DNA from: Nitrospira sp. BO4 | Lineage (GTDB): Bacteria > Nitrospirota > Nitrospiria > Nitrospirales > Nitrospiraceae | Direction of reading: 5' to 3' | Length of the DNA: 64,000 bases | Assembly (NCBI GenBank): GCA_030144965.1 | Contig: JAMPUU010000007.1 | Coordinates: forward strand, 62,001 to 126,000 | In this document: positions 35,188 to 43,884 of the stretch, one piece after another | Layout: each line of letters opens with the position of its first letter | Numbering within the stretch: position 1 is the first letter of the stretch | Notes under the pieces: model-generated | The model's input: only the letters and a program-made list of their open reading frames with translations | Told to the model about the DNA's origin: nothing | Database searches by the model: none | Translations under genes and position numbers: made by a program

Positions 35188-35541
35188 ATAACGCTTCTGT
35201 TTACTCTCAACGATGCACCGTATGGGTCGGAGAAACTCTACAACGCCCTCCGATTGGCCATGAAGTTGTAGCAAGAGCATACCGACGCGGAAGTGCGGGT
35301 GTTTCTGATGGCGGACGCCGTCACCGCGGCTATTCCCGCGCAGACGACGCCGCAGGGGTATTACAACATCGAACGCATGTTGACGTCCGTCCTCAGCAAA
35401 CACGGACAGATCAACATCTGCGGCACCTGCGTAGAGGCACGTGGGATCGACAAACTGGGATTGATCGACGGCGCGGAGATCAGCACGATGAGCCAATTGG
35501 CTCCGTGGGTCATAGACTCTGACAAGGTGCTGACGTTTTAA
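35188..35541 (+). pseudogene. DsrE/YchN-like gene with lost start and internal stop
   Basis: The frame reads ITLLFTLNDAPYGSEKLYNA then LRLAMKL, a TAG, QEHTDAEVRVFLMADAV and so on to INICGTCVEARGIDKLGLID. This is a DsrE-like sulfur-relay protein with its CxxC-type Cys. Where the ATG should stand there is ATA, four bases after GAGGTGA, and codon 28 is TAG where CAG would fit. Both changes are transitions, so the gene looks inactivated. A GTG at 35293 could still start an 82-residue fragment. Confidence 0.7.
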
Positions 35542-35616
35542 CCGTACCAACATCTGGTTAACGAGGTCGGTAAAGATCGTGTATTCAGGTTCGCATTGAT
35601 ATCAGAGGAGATGTCC

Positions 35617-35946
35617 ATGTCCATCCCAGTCTCGATCGCTCTATTCGGCCTCGCGGGACTCTGTGAAATCGGCGGGGGATACCTCGTGTGGCTCTCGTTT
35701 CGGGAGGGTCGTCCCTGGGGGTACGCCATTGCTGGAGCTGTCATTTTGATCCTCTACGGAGTGATCCCAACCTTCCAGCCTGCCCACTTTGGCCGCGTCT
35801 ATGCGGCCTATGGCGCGGTGTTCATTGTACTCTCGCTGCTCTGGGGCTGGGGTCTCGACGGAACCAGACCGGATCGATACGACACCGTTGGAGCGGTTCT
35901 CTGCATGGTTGGAATGGTCGTCATCATGTATGCGCCGCGGACATAA
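35617..35946 (+). CDS. YnfA/UPF0060 family membrane protein (copy 2)
   Basis: 109 residues, four helices. [18 protein letters not shown] and [20 protein letters not shown] are near-identical to copy 1 at 28,992; it ends MYAPRT. The ATG at 35617 is chosen because GAGGAG is six bases upstream. It stands alone between the broken DsrE-like gene and the MFS gene. Confidence 0.85.
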   Translation: MSIPVSIALFGLAGLCEIGGGYLVWLSFREGRPWGYAIAGAVILILYGVIPTFQPAHFGRVYAAYGAVFIVLSLLWGWGLDGTRPDRYDTVGAVLCMVGMVVIMYAPRT

Positions 35947-36100
35947 GTAAGAGAGAAGTCTGGCAGAAGCAATGCTGAGACGCATTGCGCCTCAAGCGTT
36001 CATTGACTCTGCAACGCATTGATCGGATCAGCATCGATCACAGAAATAGTGACCTGACGATCAGGTGTTCGCATTCTAACCCACAAGTGGGACTGGTCCT

Positions 36101-37285
36101 GTGAAACTCCAGTTACGTCAGAACAGTCCACTGCGCCACATTCCCCCTGGGATCTGGGTGCTCGGCTTCGTCAGCCTGCTGATGGACATCTCGTCGGAAA
36201 TGATCCACAGCCTCCTGCCCTTGTTCATGGTCACGGCACTCGGGGTGAGCACGGTCGCAGTCGGCCTTGTTGAAGGGCTCGCCGAGTCTCTGGCTCTCGT
36301 GGTCAAAGTGTTTTCAGGTACGTTGAGCGACTATCTCGGTAAGCGGAAGGGGCTAGCCGTGTTTGGCTACGCCTTGGGCGCCTTCACCAAGCCCCTCTTT
36401 GCCGTCGCCTCTGGTGTTGGCCTCGTCTTGACCGCTCGGCTGCTGGACAGAGTCGGGAAAGGCGTACGCGGCGCACCGCGGGATGCCTTAGTCGCGGACA
36501 TCGCGCCACCGCAACTCCGTGGCGCCGCATTCGGTTTACGGCAGTCTCTTGATACGGTCGGGGCCTTCCTCGGTCCCTTGCTCGCGGTCGGGTTAATGCT
36601 CCTCTGGGCCAACGATTTTCGGGCGGTCTTCTGGGTCTCCGTCATTCCAGGGATCATGGCCGTCGGGCTCCTGTTGCTCGGCATCCAGGAGCCTGTGCAC
36701 CGACAGACTGATGGGCGCACGAACCCAATTCGACGAGACAACCTCTTGCGGCTGGACTCAGCCTATTGGTGGGTGGTGAGTATTGGGTCGGTATTTACAT
36801 TGGCTCGCTTCAGCGAGGCCTTTCTGGTTCTCCGCGCCCAGCAAGGAGGGATTCCCATCGCCCTGGTCCCTCTCGTCATGGTCGCGATGAATCTGATTTA
36901 TGCGGCATCGGCGTACCCATTCGGCAAGCTCTCCGATCAGATGAGTCACATGAAGCTGCTCACACTTGGTCTTCTGGTTCTGCTTGCGGCCGATTTGGTC
37001 TTGGCGACGAACGATCACTGGAGCGTTGTCTTATTGGGCGTTGGGCTGTGGGGCCTACATATGGGGATGACGCAAGGCTTGCTGGCCACGATGGTAGCCG
37101 ATACAGCACCCGCCGATCTACGTGGGACGGCGTACGGCTTCTTCAATCTCGCCAGCGGCCTGGCGATGCTGATTGCCAGCGTACTAGCAGGGTTTCTGTG
37201 GGATCAGCTAGGCGCGTCATTCACCTTCTATGCGGGTGCCGTGTTTTGCGGGGTCGCCCTCATGGGACTAGCCCTTCACCGATAA
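36101..37285 (+). CDS. MFS transporter
   Basis: 394 residues from a GTG, about 12 predicted helices. The TM2-TM3 loop has DYLGKRKGLAVFGYALG, the usual MFS motif A position, and VGKGVRGAPRDALVADIAPP follows TM4-5. ISSEMIHSLLPLF in TM1 resembles a branch of MFS proteins annotated as metal- or drug-related exporters. The substrate is unknown. The ribosome site is weak. Confidence 0.85.
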   Translation: MKLQLRQNSPLRHIPPGIWVLGFVSLLMDISSEMIHSLLPLFMVTALGVSTVAVGLVEGLAESLALVVKVFSGTLSDYLGKRKGLAVFGYALGAFTKPLFAVASGVGLVLTARLLDRVGKGVRGAPRDALVADIAPPQLRGAAFGLRQSLDTVGAFLGPLLAVGLMLLWANDFRAVFWVSVIPGIMAVGLLLLGIQEPVHRQTDGRTNPIRRDNLLRLDSAYWWVVSIGSVFTLARFSEAFLVLRAQQGGIPIALVPLVMVAMNLIYAASAYPFGKLSDQMSHMKLLTLGLLVLLAADLVLATNDHWSVVLLGVGLWGLHMGMTQGLLATMVADTAPADLRGTAYGFFNLASGLAMLIASVLAGFLWDQLGASFTFYAGAVFCGVALMGLALHR

Positions 37286-37392
37286 GCATGAAATAAATAG
37301 GCGAAGAGAGATATTTTTAGCTGACACCGACGCCGTCGGCCATGATCATCCTCCAGTTCGTCACTCAAAGCTACCGTTCCTCAGATTCACTG

Positions 37393-37761
37393 TCAGCTCG
37401 CTGAGCTGACCAGACCTTTCCCCTTATCAGAGCCACCACCGCGCGCAAATGAGTCAGGCCCCATGACGGCAATGACGGTCATCACCTTGGGCCGCACCCG
37501 CTGGACGGTTCCTTCTATAATGGCCTCGCGCAGGTCGTGAGCCGTCGTCATGCGGCCTTCGCGTACTCGCCGCTCATACGCCTCGTCGAGATAGACGAGC
37601 CTCACCACCCCCCTCTCCGCCGCCACGCCGGCCAGCGCGATCATCCCAACCCAGGTTTTTCTACACTCATCATAGCTGAGCCCCACACGAGACATTCGAT
37701 ATCTTCTGGTGTGATCGACCAAACGCCTGAACGTAGGCCTGCCAGAGGGACGTCCATGCAA
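37393..37761 (-). pseudogene. remnant of a cusA 3' region (fragment A)
   Basis: Only 37,462-37,653 matches an HME-RND pump: WVGMIALAGVAAERGVVRLV, YLDEAYERRVREGRMTTAHD, then EGTVQRVRPKVMTVIAVMG. The same stretch in the complete pump at 39,067 reads AAETGVVMLVYLDEAYERR, so charged substitutions (T to R, M to R) have entered a membrane helix. Flanking codons do not match the pump. It is a decayed duplicate. Confidence 0.75.
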
Positions 37762-37765
37762 CCCC

Positions 37766-37795
37766 TGCCCGACAGGGTGTTTCCCCTGTCGGGCA
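37766..37795 (-). terminator. strong hairpin downstream of the small lipoprotein gene
   Basis: A 12-bp perfect stem (TGCCCGACAGGG with its complement) around a 6-base loop, about 43 bases past the lipoprotein stop at 37,838. No T-run follows on the minus strand, so termination is likely but not certain. Confidence 0.5.
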
Positions 37796-37837
37796 TAAAC
37801 GACCTGCCAATTGTGTGCTGCTCCCGTGAATCCTTTC

Positions 37838-38191
37838 TTACGAATGGGGCTTCAGGTCTCGATGCGCGCGGGCGATCACCTCGGCCTCATCAGCCGCCTT
37901 GGTGTAGATAGCCGCGAGGGTTTGGCAGTGCTGGACCATATCGATCTTGCGGGACATCACCCCGTACGAACCCGCTTCAGGATTCTTCTGATACTCCTCC
38001 GCCATCACCAGCATGTCCTTCGCACGTTGTCGGAGATGGGCGGTCTCCTGCACATACCAGGTTTCCAGCCCTGCGTGGTCGTTCTTGGCAACCAGGTCTT
38101 GAGGCGGACTGGCCATGACCGCGCACGCCACGATGCCCACCATCATCAGAACCGCGACGAGACCTCTCAATCGGTTCCCCTTCTGTGTCAT
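37838..38191 (-). CDS. small lipoprotein of the NDHxGL family (copy 2)
   Basis: 117 residues from the ATG at 38191 (GGGGGA upstream). A hydrophobic signal with GIVAC as a probable lipobox is followed by AKNDHAGLETWYVQETAHLR, a Lys/Glu-rich helix, VQHCQTLAAIYTKAADEAEV and IARAHRDLKPHS. It shares NDHxGL, HC, ADEA and HR..PH with 12,997-13,341. It lies between two cusA fragments downstream of the second Cus operon, matching the place of copy 1 downstream of the first. Confidence 0.75.
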   Translation of the reverse strand: MTQKGNRLRGLVAVLMMVGIVACAVMASPPQDLVAKNDHAGLETWYVQETAHLRQRAKDMLVMAEEYQKNPEAGSYGVMSRKIDMVQHCQTLAAIYTKAADEAEVIARAHRDLKPHS

Positions 38192-38513
38192 GATTTTCCC
38201 CCTTCCCTTGTTAAGGCGCATCCTGTTCAAGCACCAGCTGATGATGACGTATCTGCTCACATTTCCACCCAACGCTCCTTGAAGATGGACTGCGTTCTCC
38301 ACCCAGTGCCCACCGGTTTTGCCGAGGTCTGTCATCACCTCCCTCCTCTACATGATGTGTCGAATATGCACGAGTGGCCTCACGCCGACTGCTGATTCAA
38401 CCTGTCTTCTATCCTGCTCACCGCACTTCATATGTGTCGCCGCTCGGAACCGCTGAGGCCTTCCTGCTCTTGCAGAGAAAGATCGGTACCGGTGAGGAGG
38501 GGCGCGGCCCCGA

Positions 38514-38763
38514 TGGACACAGACCAACCACGCCACAGGGCATAGAGCATGGGGATCACCAGAAGCGTCAGGATGGTCGAGCTCACCATGCCGCCAATCA
38601 TGGGAGCCGCAATCCGTTTCATGACGTCGGCGCCCGTGCCGGTGGTCCACATGATCGGGAACAACCCCCCCATGATCGAGGCGACCGTCATCATCTTGGG
38701 CCGCACCCGCTGAACCGCGCCCTCCATGATGACCTCGCGCAAGCCGTGAGCCGTTCCCATCCG
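38514..38763 (-). pseudogene. remnant of a cusA 3' region (fragment B)
   Basis: About 80 codons match the end of a CusA-type pump: MGTAHGLREVIMEGAVQRVR, PKMMTVASIMGGLFPIMWTT, then MKRIAAPMIGGMVSSTILTL and LVIPMLYALW. It is very close to the complete pump at 39,067-42,213 and has the original reading frame, but it lacks the first 90 percent of the gene. Its 5' border joins an unrelated start-like sequence (AGGAGG then ATGAAAGCATTCCTGG), which marks a recombination junction. Confidence 0.8.
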
Positions 38764-38931
38764 GCCAGGAATGCTTTCATCGTTATCTCCTCCTTTCTTC
38801 TGGGGCTCGCTGGCGAACTAGGCCGGCCTGCGGCTCCGCCGCAGAAGAAAGATCGTAAGGGCCATGAACGCGGAAACCGCACCAACGATTCCTCTTCAAA
38901 CATGCTTTCCTTTGGTTTCGAGAGCCCACCC

Positions 38932-39054
38932 TCACTTCAGCATTTTGGCAATGAGGACGATGAGAAGCACGATCACCAGAATCCCGATTACCCACCCGAT
39001 GATTCCCATTCCCATCATTCCACCCATCATGCCGCCATCCATTTGCATCATCAT
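38932..39054 (-). CDS. 40-residue Met-rich single-helix peptide
   Basis: MMMQMDGGMMGGMMGMGIIG is followed by a hydrophobic helix (WVIGILVIVLLIVLIAKMLK). A strong ribosome site (TAAGGAGG, about 8 bases upstream) supports translation. It starts 12 bases after the cusA-like stop, so it is probably co-transcribed with the pump. The Met-rich head could hold Cu(I)/Ag(I) in the periplasm. Too short for family assignment. Confidence 0.65.
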   Translation of the reverse strand: MMMQMDGGMMGGMMGMGIIGWVIGILVIVLLIVLIAKMLK

Positions 39055-39066
39055 TGCGAAGCCTCC

Positions 39067-42000
39067 TTAAATAATCGTAACGGCAGGGGATCTTATCCCC
39101 GTGCGCTCGAGTCGTTTCATTTCCCGCCACCGCCACATCGCATAGAGTACGGGGATCACCAGCAGCGTGAGAATGGTCGAGCTGACCATACCCCCGATCA
39201 TCGGTGCCGCAATCCGTTTCATGACGTCGGCGCCCGTACCGGTGGTCCACATGATGGGGAGCAACCCGCCCATAATGGCAGCGACCGTCATCATCTTGGG
39301 CCGCACCCGCTGGACCGCGCCCTCCATGATGGTTTCGCGCAGGTCGTGAGCGGTCGCCATGCGGCCTTCGCGCACTCGCCGCTCATATGCTTCGTCGAGA
39401 TAGACGAGCATCACCACACCCGTCTCCGCCGCTACACCCGCCAGCGCGATGATCCCCACCCAGACGGCCACGCTAAGGTTGTATCCCAGATAGTCGAGAT
39501 ACCAGATCGCCCCGATCGCGGCGAAGGGGACAGACAACAACACGATCAGCGATTTCGCCAGGGACCGAAAATTCAGATATAGCAACAAGAGGATCAAGGC
39601 AAGAGTCACGGGAACCACGAGTTTCAATCGTTCTTCTGCCCGCACCAGATGCTCGTATTGACCGGTCCAGACCAGCCGGTACCCAGGGGGGACTGTCACC
39701 CGGTTTTGGACCGCTCGTTGGGCGTCTTGGACATAGCCGCGCAGGTCGCGTCCACTGACCGCGACCGACACGAGACCGGCCAGCGCCCCTGCCTCATCCG
39801 CGATCGACGTCGGCCCCTGCGTGATCACCGTCTCTGCGATCTGTCCGAGTGGAATCTGTGCACCGCTCGACGTGGGGATCAGCACCCTCTTGAGCCGGTC
39901 TGGGTCATCGCGCAGTTCACGCTTGTAGCGGACATTGACCGGATACCGCTCCCGCCCTTCGACCATGGTCGTCACGGTTTCTCCCCCGATAGCCGAGGCG
40001 ATGACCGCTTGCACATCTCCCACCGTCAGGCCGTAGCGGGCTGCTTCGCGTCGGTTCACGATCAGATCCAGGTAGTATCCTTCGTTGAGCCGTTCCGCGA
40101 ATGCGCTCTTGGTGCCCGGTACGCTCGCCAAGACCTGCTCGATGTCTATTCCAATTTTCTCAATCATCTTCAGATCCGGCCCCAGGACTTTAATCCCGAC
40201 GGGACTCCGGACACCGGTCGTGATCATTTCCGTGCGGGTCTGGATCGGCATCCACCAAATGTTCGGAAAGCCAGGAATGCGCAGCTTGGCATCCATCTCA
40301 TCCAGCAAACGGTCCCAGGTCATGCCGGCTCGCCATTGCGCTTCCGGTTTGAGGGTGACGGTGATCTCAGCCATTCCAACAAAGGCCGGATCGGTCGCAG
40401 TCGGCGCTTTCCCCATCTTGCCGAACACCCGTTCCACTTCCGGGAAGGTCATGAGCAACTGATCCTGAACCTGCAACACCTTGGCCGCTTCGGGGATCGA
40501 AAGGCCAGGGACGGTGGTCGGCATGTAGAGGATGGTCCCCTCGTTCAGCGGCGGCATGAACTCCGCCCCCAGGCGCATGAACACCGGCACCGTGAGCCCG
40601 ACTGCCACCACTGCCAGCGCCAGTGTCAGCCATCGAACGCGCAGCGCGCCCGAGAGGATGGGCCGGTACAGCGCGATCAGCAGCCAGTTCAACGGATTCT
40701 TGGTTTCCGCCCGGATGCGCCCCCGGATCAGGAGGACCATCAGCACAGGAGCTAACGTCACCGAAAGCGCGGTGGCAGAGAGCATCGCAAACGTCTTGGT
40801 ATAAGCCAACGGCGTAAACAGTCGGCCTTCCTGAGCTTCCAGTGCGAAGATCGGCAGGAACGACACGGCGATCACCAGTAGCGAGAAGAACAAGGGACGG
40901 CCGACTTCTTTGGCCGCCGCGATGATGGTCTCGATTCTGTCCGAATGGGGCTGTTGCTCCAACCGCTTATGCGCGTTCTCCACCATCACAATGGCGGCAT
41001 CGACCATTGCGCCGATGGCAATGGCAATCCCACCGAGCGACATGATGTTGGACGTGATCTTCAAGTAGGCCATCGGGATGAAGGCGAGGAGCACGGCTAT
41101 GGGCAGAATGATGATGGCTACGAAGGCGCTGCGGAGGTGAAACAGAAAGACCACCGCGACCAGGCTGACGATGACACTCTCCTCCACGAGCTTCTCGCGG
41201 AGCACGGCGATGGCCCGATGAATGAGGTCTGACCGGTCATAGGTGGGTATGATGCGCACGCCTTTGGGCAGGGCTGGTGTGATCTCTTCCAGCCGGGCTT
41301 TGATCCGCTCGATCACGGCGAGCGCGTGCTCTCCGGCCCGCATGATCACGATGCCGCCCACGGTCTGGCCCTTGCCGTCCAACTCGGCGATGCCCCGCCG
41401 CTGGTCCGGCCCGATGTGGACATGGGCGATATCCCGAATCAAGATGGGCGTGCCGCGTCCATCCGTGCCGACGGGAATCAGCTCAATATCCTCAACCGAG
41501 CGCAGGTAGCCGCGCCCTCGAATCACGTATTCCGTGCCGGCCATTTCCAAGACACGGCCACTCACCTCCGCATTGCTGTTGCGAACCGCCTCGATGATCG
41601 TCTTGATCGGCAACCGATAGGCGGCTAAGGTGTTCGGGTCCACCTCGATTTGATATTGTTTGACGAACCCGCCGATCGCTGACACTTCTGCCACGCCGGG
41701 CACACTTTCCAGTTGGTAGCGCAGGTACCAGTCCTGAAGGCTGCGGAGCTGTGCCAGATCGTGCGTCCCGGACTCGTCCACCAACGCGTACTGATAGACC
41801 CACCCGACTCCCGTGGCATCGGGGCCCAGCGTCGGCGTGACGCCAGCCGGAAGCTTCCCGGTGAGTTTCTGCAGGTATTCCAACACGCGACTCCTCGCCC
41901 AATACAAGTCTGTCCGGTCTTCGAAGATCACATACACGTACGAGACCCCGTATTCCGAAACCCCCCGCACTCGTTTGACCTTCGGCCCAGCGAGGAGGGA

Positions 42001-42213
42001 CGTGACGAGTGGATAGGTGACCTGGTCTTCAATCAACGTGGGGCTGCGCCCCTGCCATTCGGTGTAGATGATCACCTGGACATCGGACAGGTCAGGAACC
42101 GCATCCAGCGGAACCTGCCAGACTCCCCAGACTCCCCAGGCTGACAACAGCAACACACAGAGGATAACCAGGACGGGATTGCGGGCGCTTCCTTCAATGA
42201 GTCGCGCGATCAT
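39067..42213 (-). CDS. cusA: CusA-type RND heavy-metal efflux pump (operon 2)
   Basis: 1048 residues, full length. N-terminus MIARLIEGSARNPVLVILCV. TM4 has GAMVDAAIVMVENAHKRLE, the Cu+/Ag+-type form. Met residues stand in DPAFVGMAEITVTL and RTEMITTGVRSPVGIKV at the relay positions of CusA. It starts 6 bases after the fusion-protein stop and is followed by a Met-rich micro-peptide. Two fragments of a near-identical gene lie further downstream. Confidence 0.92.
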   Translation of the reverse strand: MIARLIEGSARNPVLVILCVLLLSAWGVWGVWQVPLDAVPDLSDVQVIIYTEWQGRSPTLIEDQVTYPLVTSLLAGPKVKRVRGVSEYGVSYVYVIFEDRTDLYWARSRVLEYLQKLTGKLPAGVTPTLGPDATGVGWVYQYALVDESGTHDLAQLRSLQDWYLRYQLESVPGVAEVSAIGGFVKQYQIEVDPNTLAAYRLPIKTIIEAVRNSNAEVSGRVLEMAGTEYVIRGRGYLRSVEDIELIPVGTDGRGTPILIRDIAHVHIGPDQRRGIAELDGKGQTVGGIVIMRAGEHALAVIERIKARLEEITPALPKGVRIIPTYDRSDLIHRAIAVLREKLVEESVIVSLVAVVFLFHLRSAFVAIIILPIAVLLAFIPMAYLKITSNIMSLGGIAIAIGAMVDAAIVMVENAHKRLEQQPHSDRIETIIAAAKEVGRPLFFSLLVIAVSFLPIFALEAQEGRLFTPLAYTKTFAMLSATALSVTLAPVLMVLLIRGRIRAETKNPLNWLLIALYRPILSGALRVRWLTLALAVVAVGLTVPVFMRLGAEFMPPLNEGTILYMPTTVPGLSIPEAAKVLQVQDQLLMTFPEVERVFGKMGKAPTATDPAFVGMAEITVTLKPEAQWRAGMTWDRLLDEMDAKLRIPGFPNIWWMPIQTRTEMITTGVRSPVGIKVLGPDLKMIEKIGIDIEQVLASVPGTKSAFAERLNEGYYLDLIVNRREAARYGLTVGDVQAVIASAIGGETVTTMVEGRERYPVNVRYKRELRDDPDRLKRVLIPTSSGAQIPLGQIAETVITQGPTSIADEAGALAGLVSVAVSGRDLRGYVQDAQRAVQNRVTVPPGYRLVWTGQYEHLVRAEERLKLVVPVTLALILLLLYLNFRSLAKSLIVLLSVPFAAIGAIWYLDYLGYNLSVAVWVGIIALAGVAAETGVVMLVYLDEAYERRVREGRMATAHDLRETIMEGAVQRVRPKMMTVAAIMGGLLPIMWTTGTGADVMKRIAAPMIGGMVSSTILTLLVIPVLYAMWRWREMKRLERTGIRSPAVTII

Positions 42214-42219
42214 GATGGA

Positions 42220-43860
42220 TTACAGGCCTCCCCCGACGACCGAGAACTGAAACTTTTCCGCAATGGGCGGTCGCCCTGGTACCGTCAAGTTGACCGTCAC
42301 CAGCCAGGTGCCGCCCATGCCGAACGTCACCGTACCTTCGTAGAGCCCATCCTTAGTGTGGCGAGCCGGCGCCTTGGAATCGGCCATGCCCGGCATCGGC
42401 ATCGTATAGACGAACAGGACTTGCGCATTCGTCACCGGTTTGCCGACCTGATCCGTCACGTTGAGCCGGAGCAGCACGTTACCGGCCTTGGGTTTTTCCG
42501 GCATCGATGTAAGTGAGAGCGTGAGTCCGCCCATCTGACGGGTCTCAGCTACTGTCATCCCGCTCTTGCTCCCCATGTCCATGCCCGGCATATCTTCCAT
42601 CTTGCCCTCATGCGCGCCGCGCATCTGCCAATCGGCCATGCCGATCCGGCCCATCATGGCCTGCATGCTCGACGTCGATGCCAACTTGCTCTCTGCGTCC
42701 AATAAGAAATTCGCTGAGGTGACGATGCGATCTCCTGCTGTGAGCCCCTCCAAGACTTCCACGTTATCCTGGTTCCGACGCCCCAACTTGACCGGCGCCG
42801 GCTCATAACGGCCTTGTCCTCGATCCAAGAAAACGAGTTGGCGAAGTCCCGTTTCCAGCACCGCTTCCTTGGGCACGACTAAGGTGTGGGCCGCATCCGT
42901 TTGCAGGCCCACGTTTCCGTACATGCCGGGCTTCAGCTTCAGTCCAGGATTCGGCAATTCCACCCGCACGCGCACCGTGCGGGTTTCGGTATTCAACGAG
43001 GGGTAAATGTACCCCACGGTACCGCGAAAGGTTTCTCCCGGATAGGCAGCGAACGTGACCGAAGCGGGCTGCTTGAGCTTCACCGCGGCGACTTCGGACT
43101 CATAGATGTCGGTAGAGATCCAGACCGTGGAGAGATCCGCCACCTCATACAGCGTCGTGCCTGGTTCCACATATTTCCCAGGCAAGGCCTCCCGTTTCAG
43201 GACGATCCCGGATGACGGGGCATAAATCGTGAGCACCGACTCCGCTGTCCCTCGACGCTCCAGCGTGGCGATTTGCCCATCGGTCACGTCCCACAGGTGC
43301 AGGCGCTCCCGCGAACTCGCCACGAGGGAAGCCGCGTTGGCTTTGACTTCAGCGAGCGGACTGGTAGCCAGTTGGCCCTGCATTTTCACGGCGAGGAGAT
43401 ACTCGTCTTGCGTGGCCAGGAGGTCCGGTGAGTAGAGGGTGAAAAGGGGATCGCCTTTGTGTACGGGGCGACCGATCGAATCGACAAAGACCGCTCGCAC
43501 CCACCCGGAGGTTTTCACGGTGACCTGAGTCAAGCCGCGTTCGTCGTAGCCGACCGTGCCGACCGCGCGAATCTCTTGCCCCAAGGACGCGTAGGTGACC
43601 GGGGCACTCCGAACTCCAATCAACTGTCTCATCACAGCCGGAACTACCACAGCCCCCGATGGCGCTCCGGACATACCTGGCATGGGTGCCATGTCTTTCA
43701 TGGGCATCGTGCCCTCCATCGGCATCTCTTTCATATTTATCTGCTTCATGTCACCCGTCATCATTCTGTGAGCGGTGAAGAAGCCGACGGCGACTCCAGC
43801 GATCACACCGATCGCCACGGCGCCAATCACGAAACTGTTGTTGGATGTCAGTCGGTTCAT
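42220..43860 (-). CDS. cusB: CusB-type membrane fusion protein with C-terminal YtkA-like domain
   Basis: 546 residues, about 130 longer than usual CusB. Membrane anchor (about 10-30), Met-rich head (KEMPMEGTMPMKDMAPMPGM), then adaptor domains (VGYDERGLTQVTVKTSGWVR, VHKGDPLFTLYSPDLLATQD, VPKEAVLETGLRQLVFLDRG). After residue about 410 a Met-rich linker (EGKMEDMPGMDMGSKSGM) leads to an extra beta-rich domain: GLTLSLTSMPEKPKAGNVLL, ending VTVNLTVPGRPPIAEKFQFS. That domain resembles YtkA/FixH-like copper-linked folds. It may act as a built-in CusF-like or chaperone module; this is inference. Confidence 0.9.
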   Translation of the reverse strand: MNRLTSNNSFVIGAVAIGVIAGVAVGFFTAHRMMTGDMKQINMKEMPMEGTMPMKDMAPMPGMSGAPSGAVVVPAVMRQLIGVRSAPVTYASLGQEIRAVGTVGYDERGLTQVTVKTSGWVRAVFVDSIGRPVHKGDPLFTLYSPDLLATQDEYLLAVKMQGQLATSPLAEVKANAASLVASSRERLHLWDVTDGQIATLERRGTAESVLTIYAPSSGIVLKREALPGKYVEPGTTLYEVADLSTVWISTDIYESEVAAVKLKQPASVTFAAYPGETFRGTVGYIYPSLNTETRTVRVRVELPNPGLKLKPGMYGNVGLQTDAAHTLVVPKEAVLETGLRQLVFLDRGQGRYEPAPVKLGRRNQDNVEVLEGLTAGDRIVTSANFLLDAESKLASTSSMQAMMGRIGMADWQMRGAHEGKMEDMPGMDMGSKSGMTVAETRQMGGLTLSLTSMPEKPKAGNVLLRLNVTDQVGKPVTNAQVLFVYTMPMPGMADSKAPARHTKDGLYEGTVTFGMGGTWLVTVNLTVPGRPPIAEKFQFSVVGGGL

Positions 43861-43884
43861 GAGGGTTTCTCCTTTAGGTCTGAA

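Noticed and set aside
38374-39582. 402-codon plus-strand frame over the cusA end and fragments
   Set aside because: It spans several minus-strand features and repeats the same shadow peptide twice, as expected from the duplicated cusA tails.
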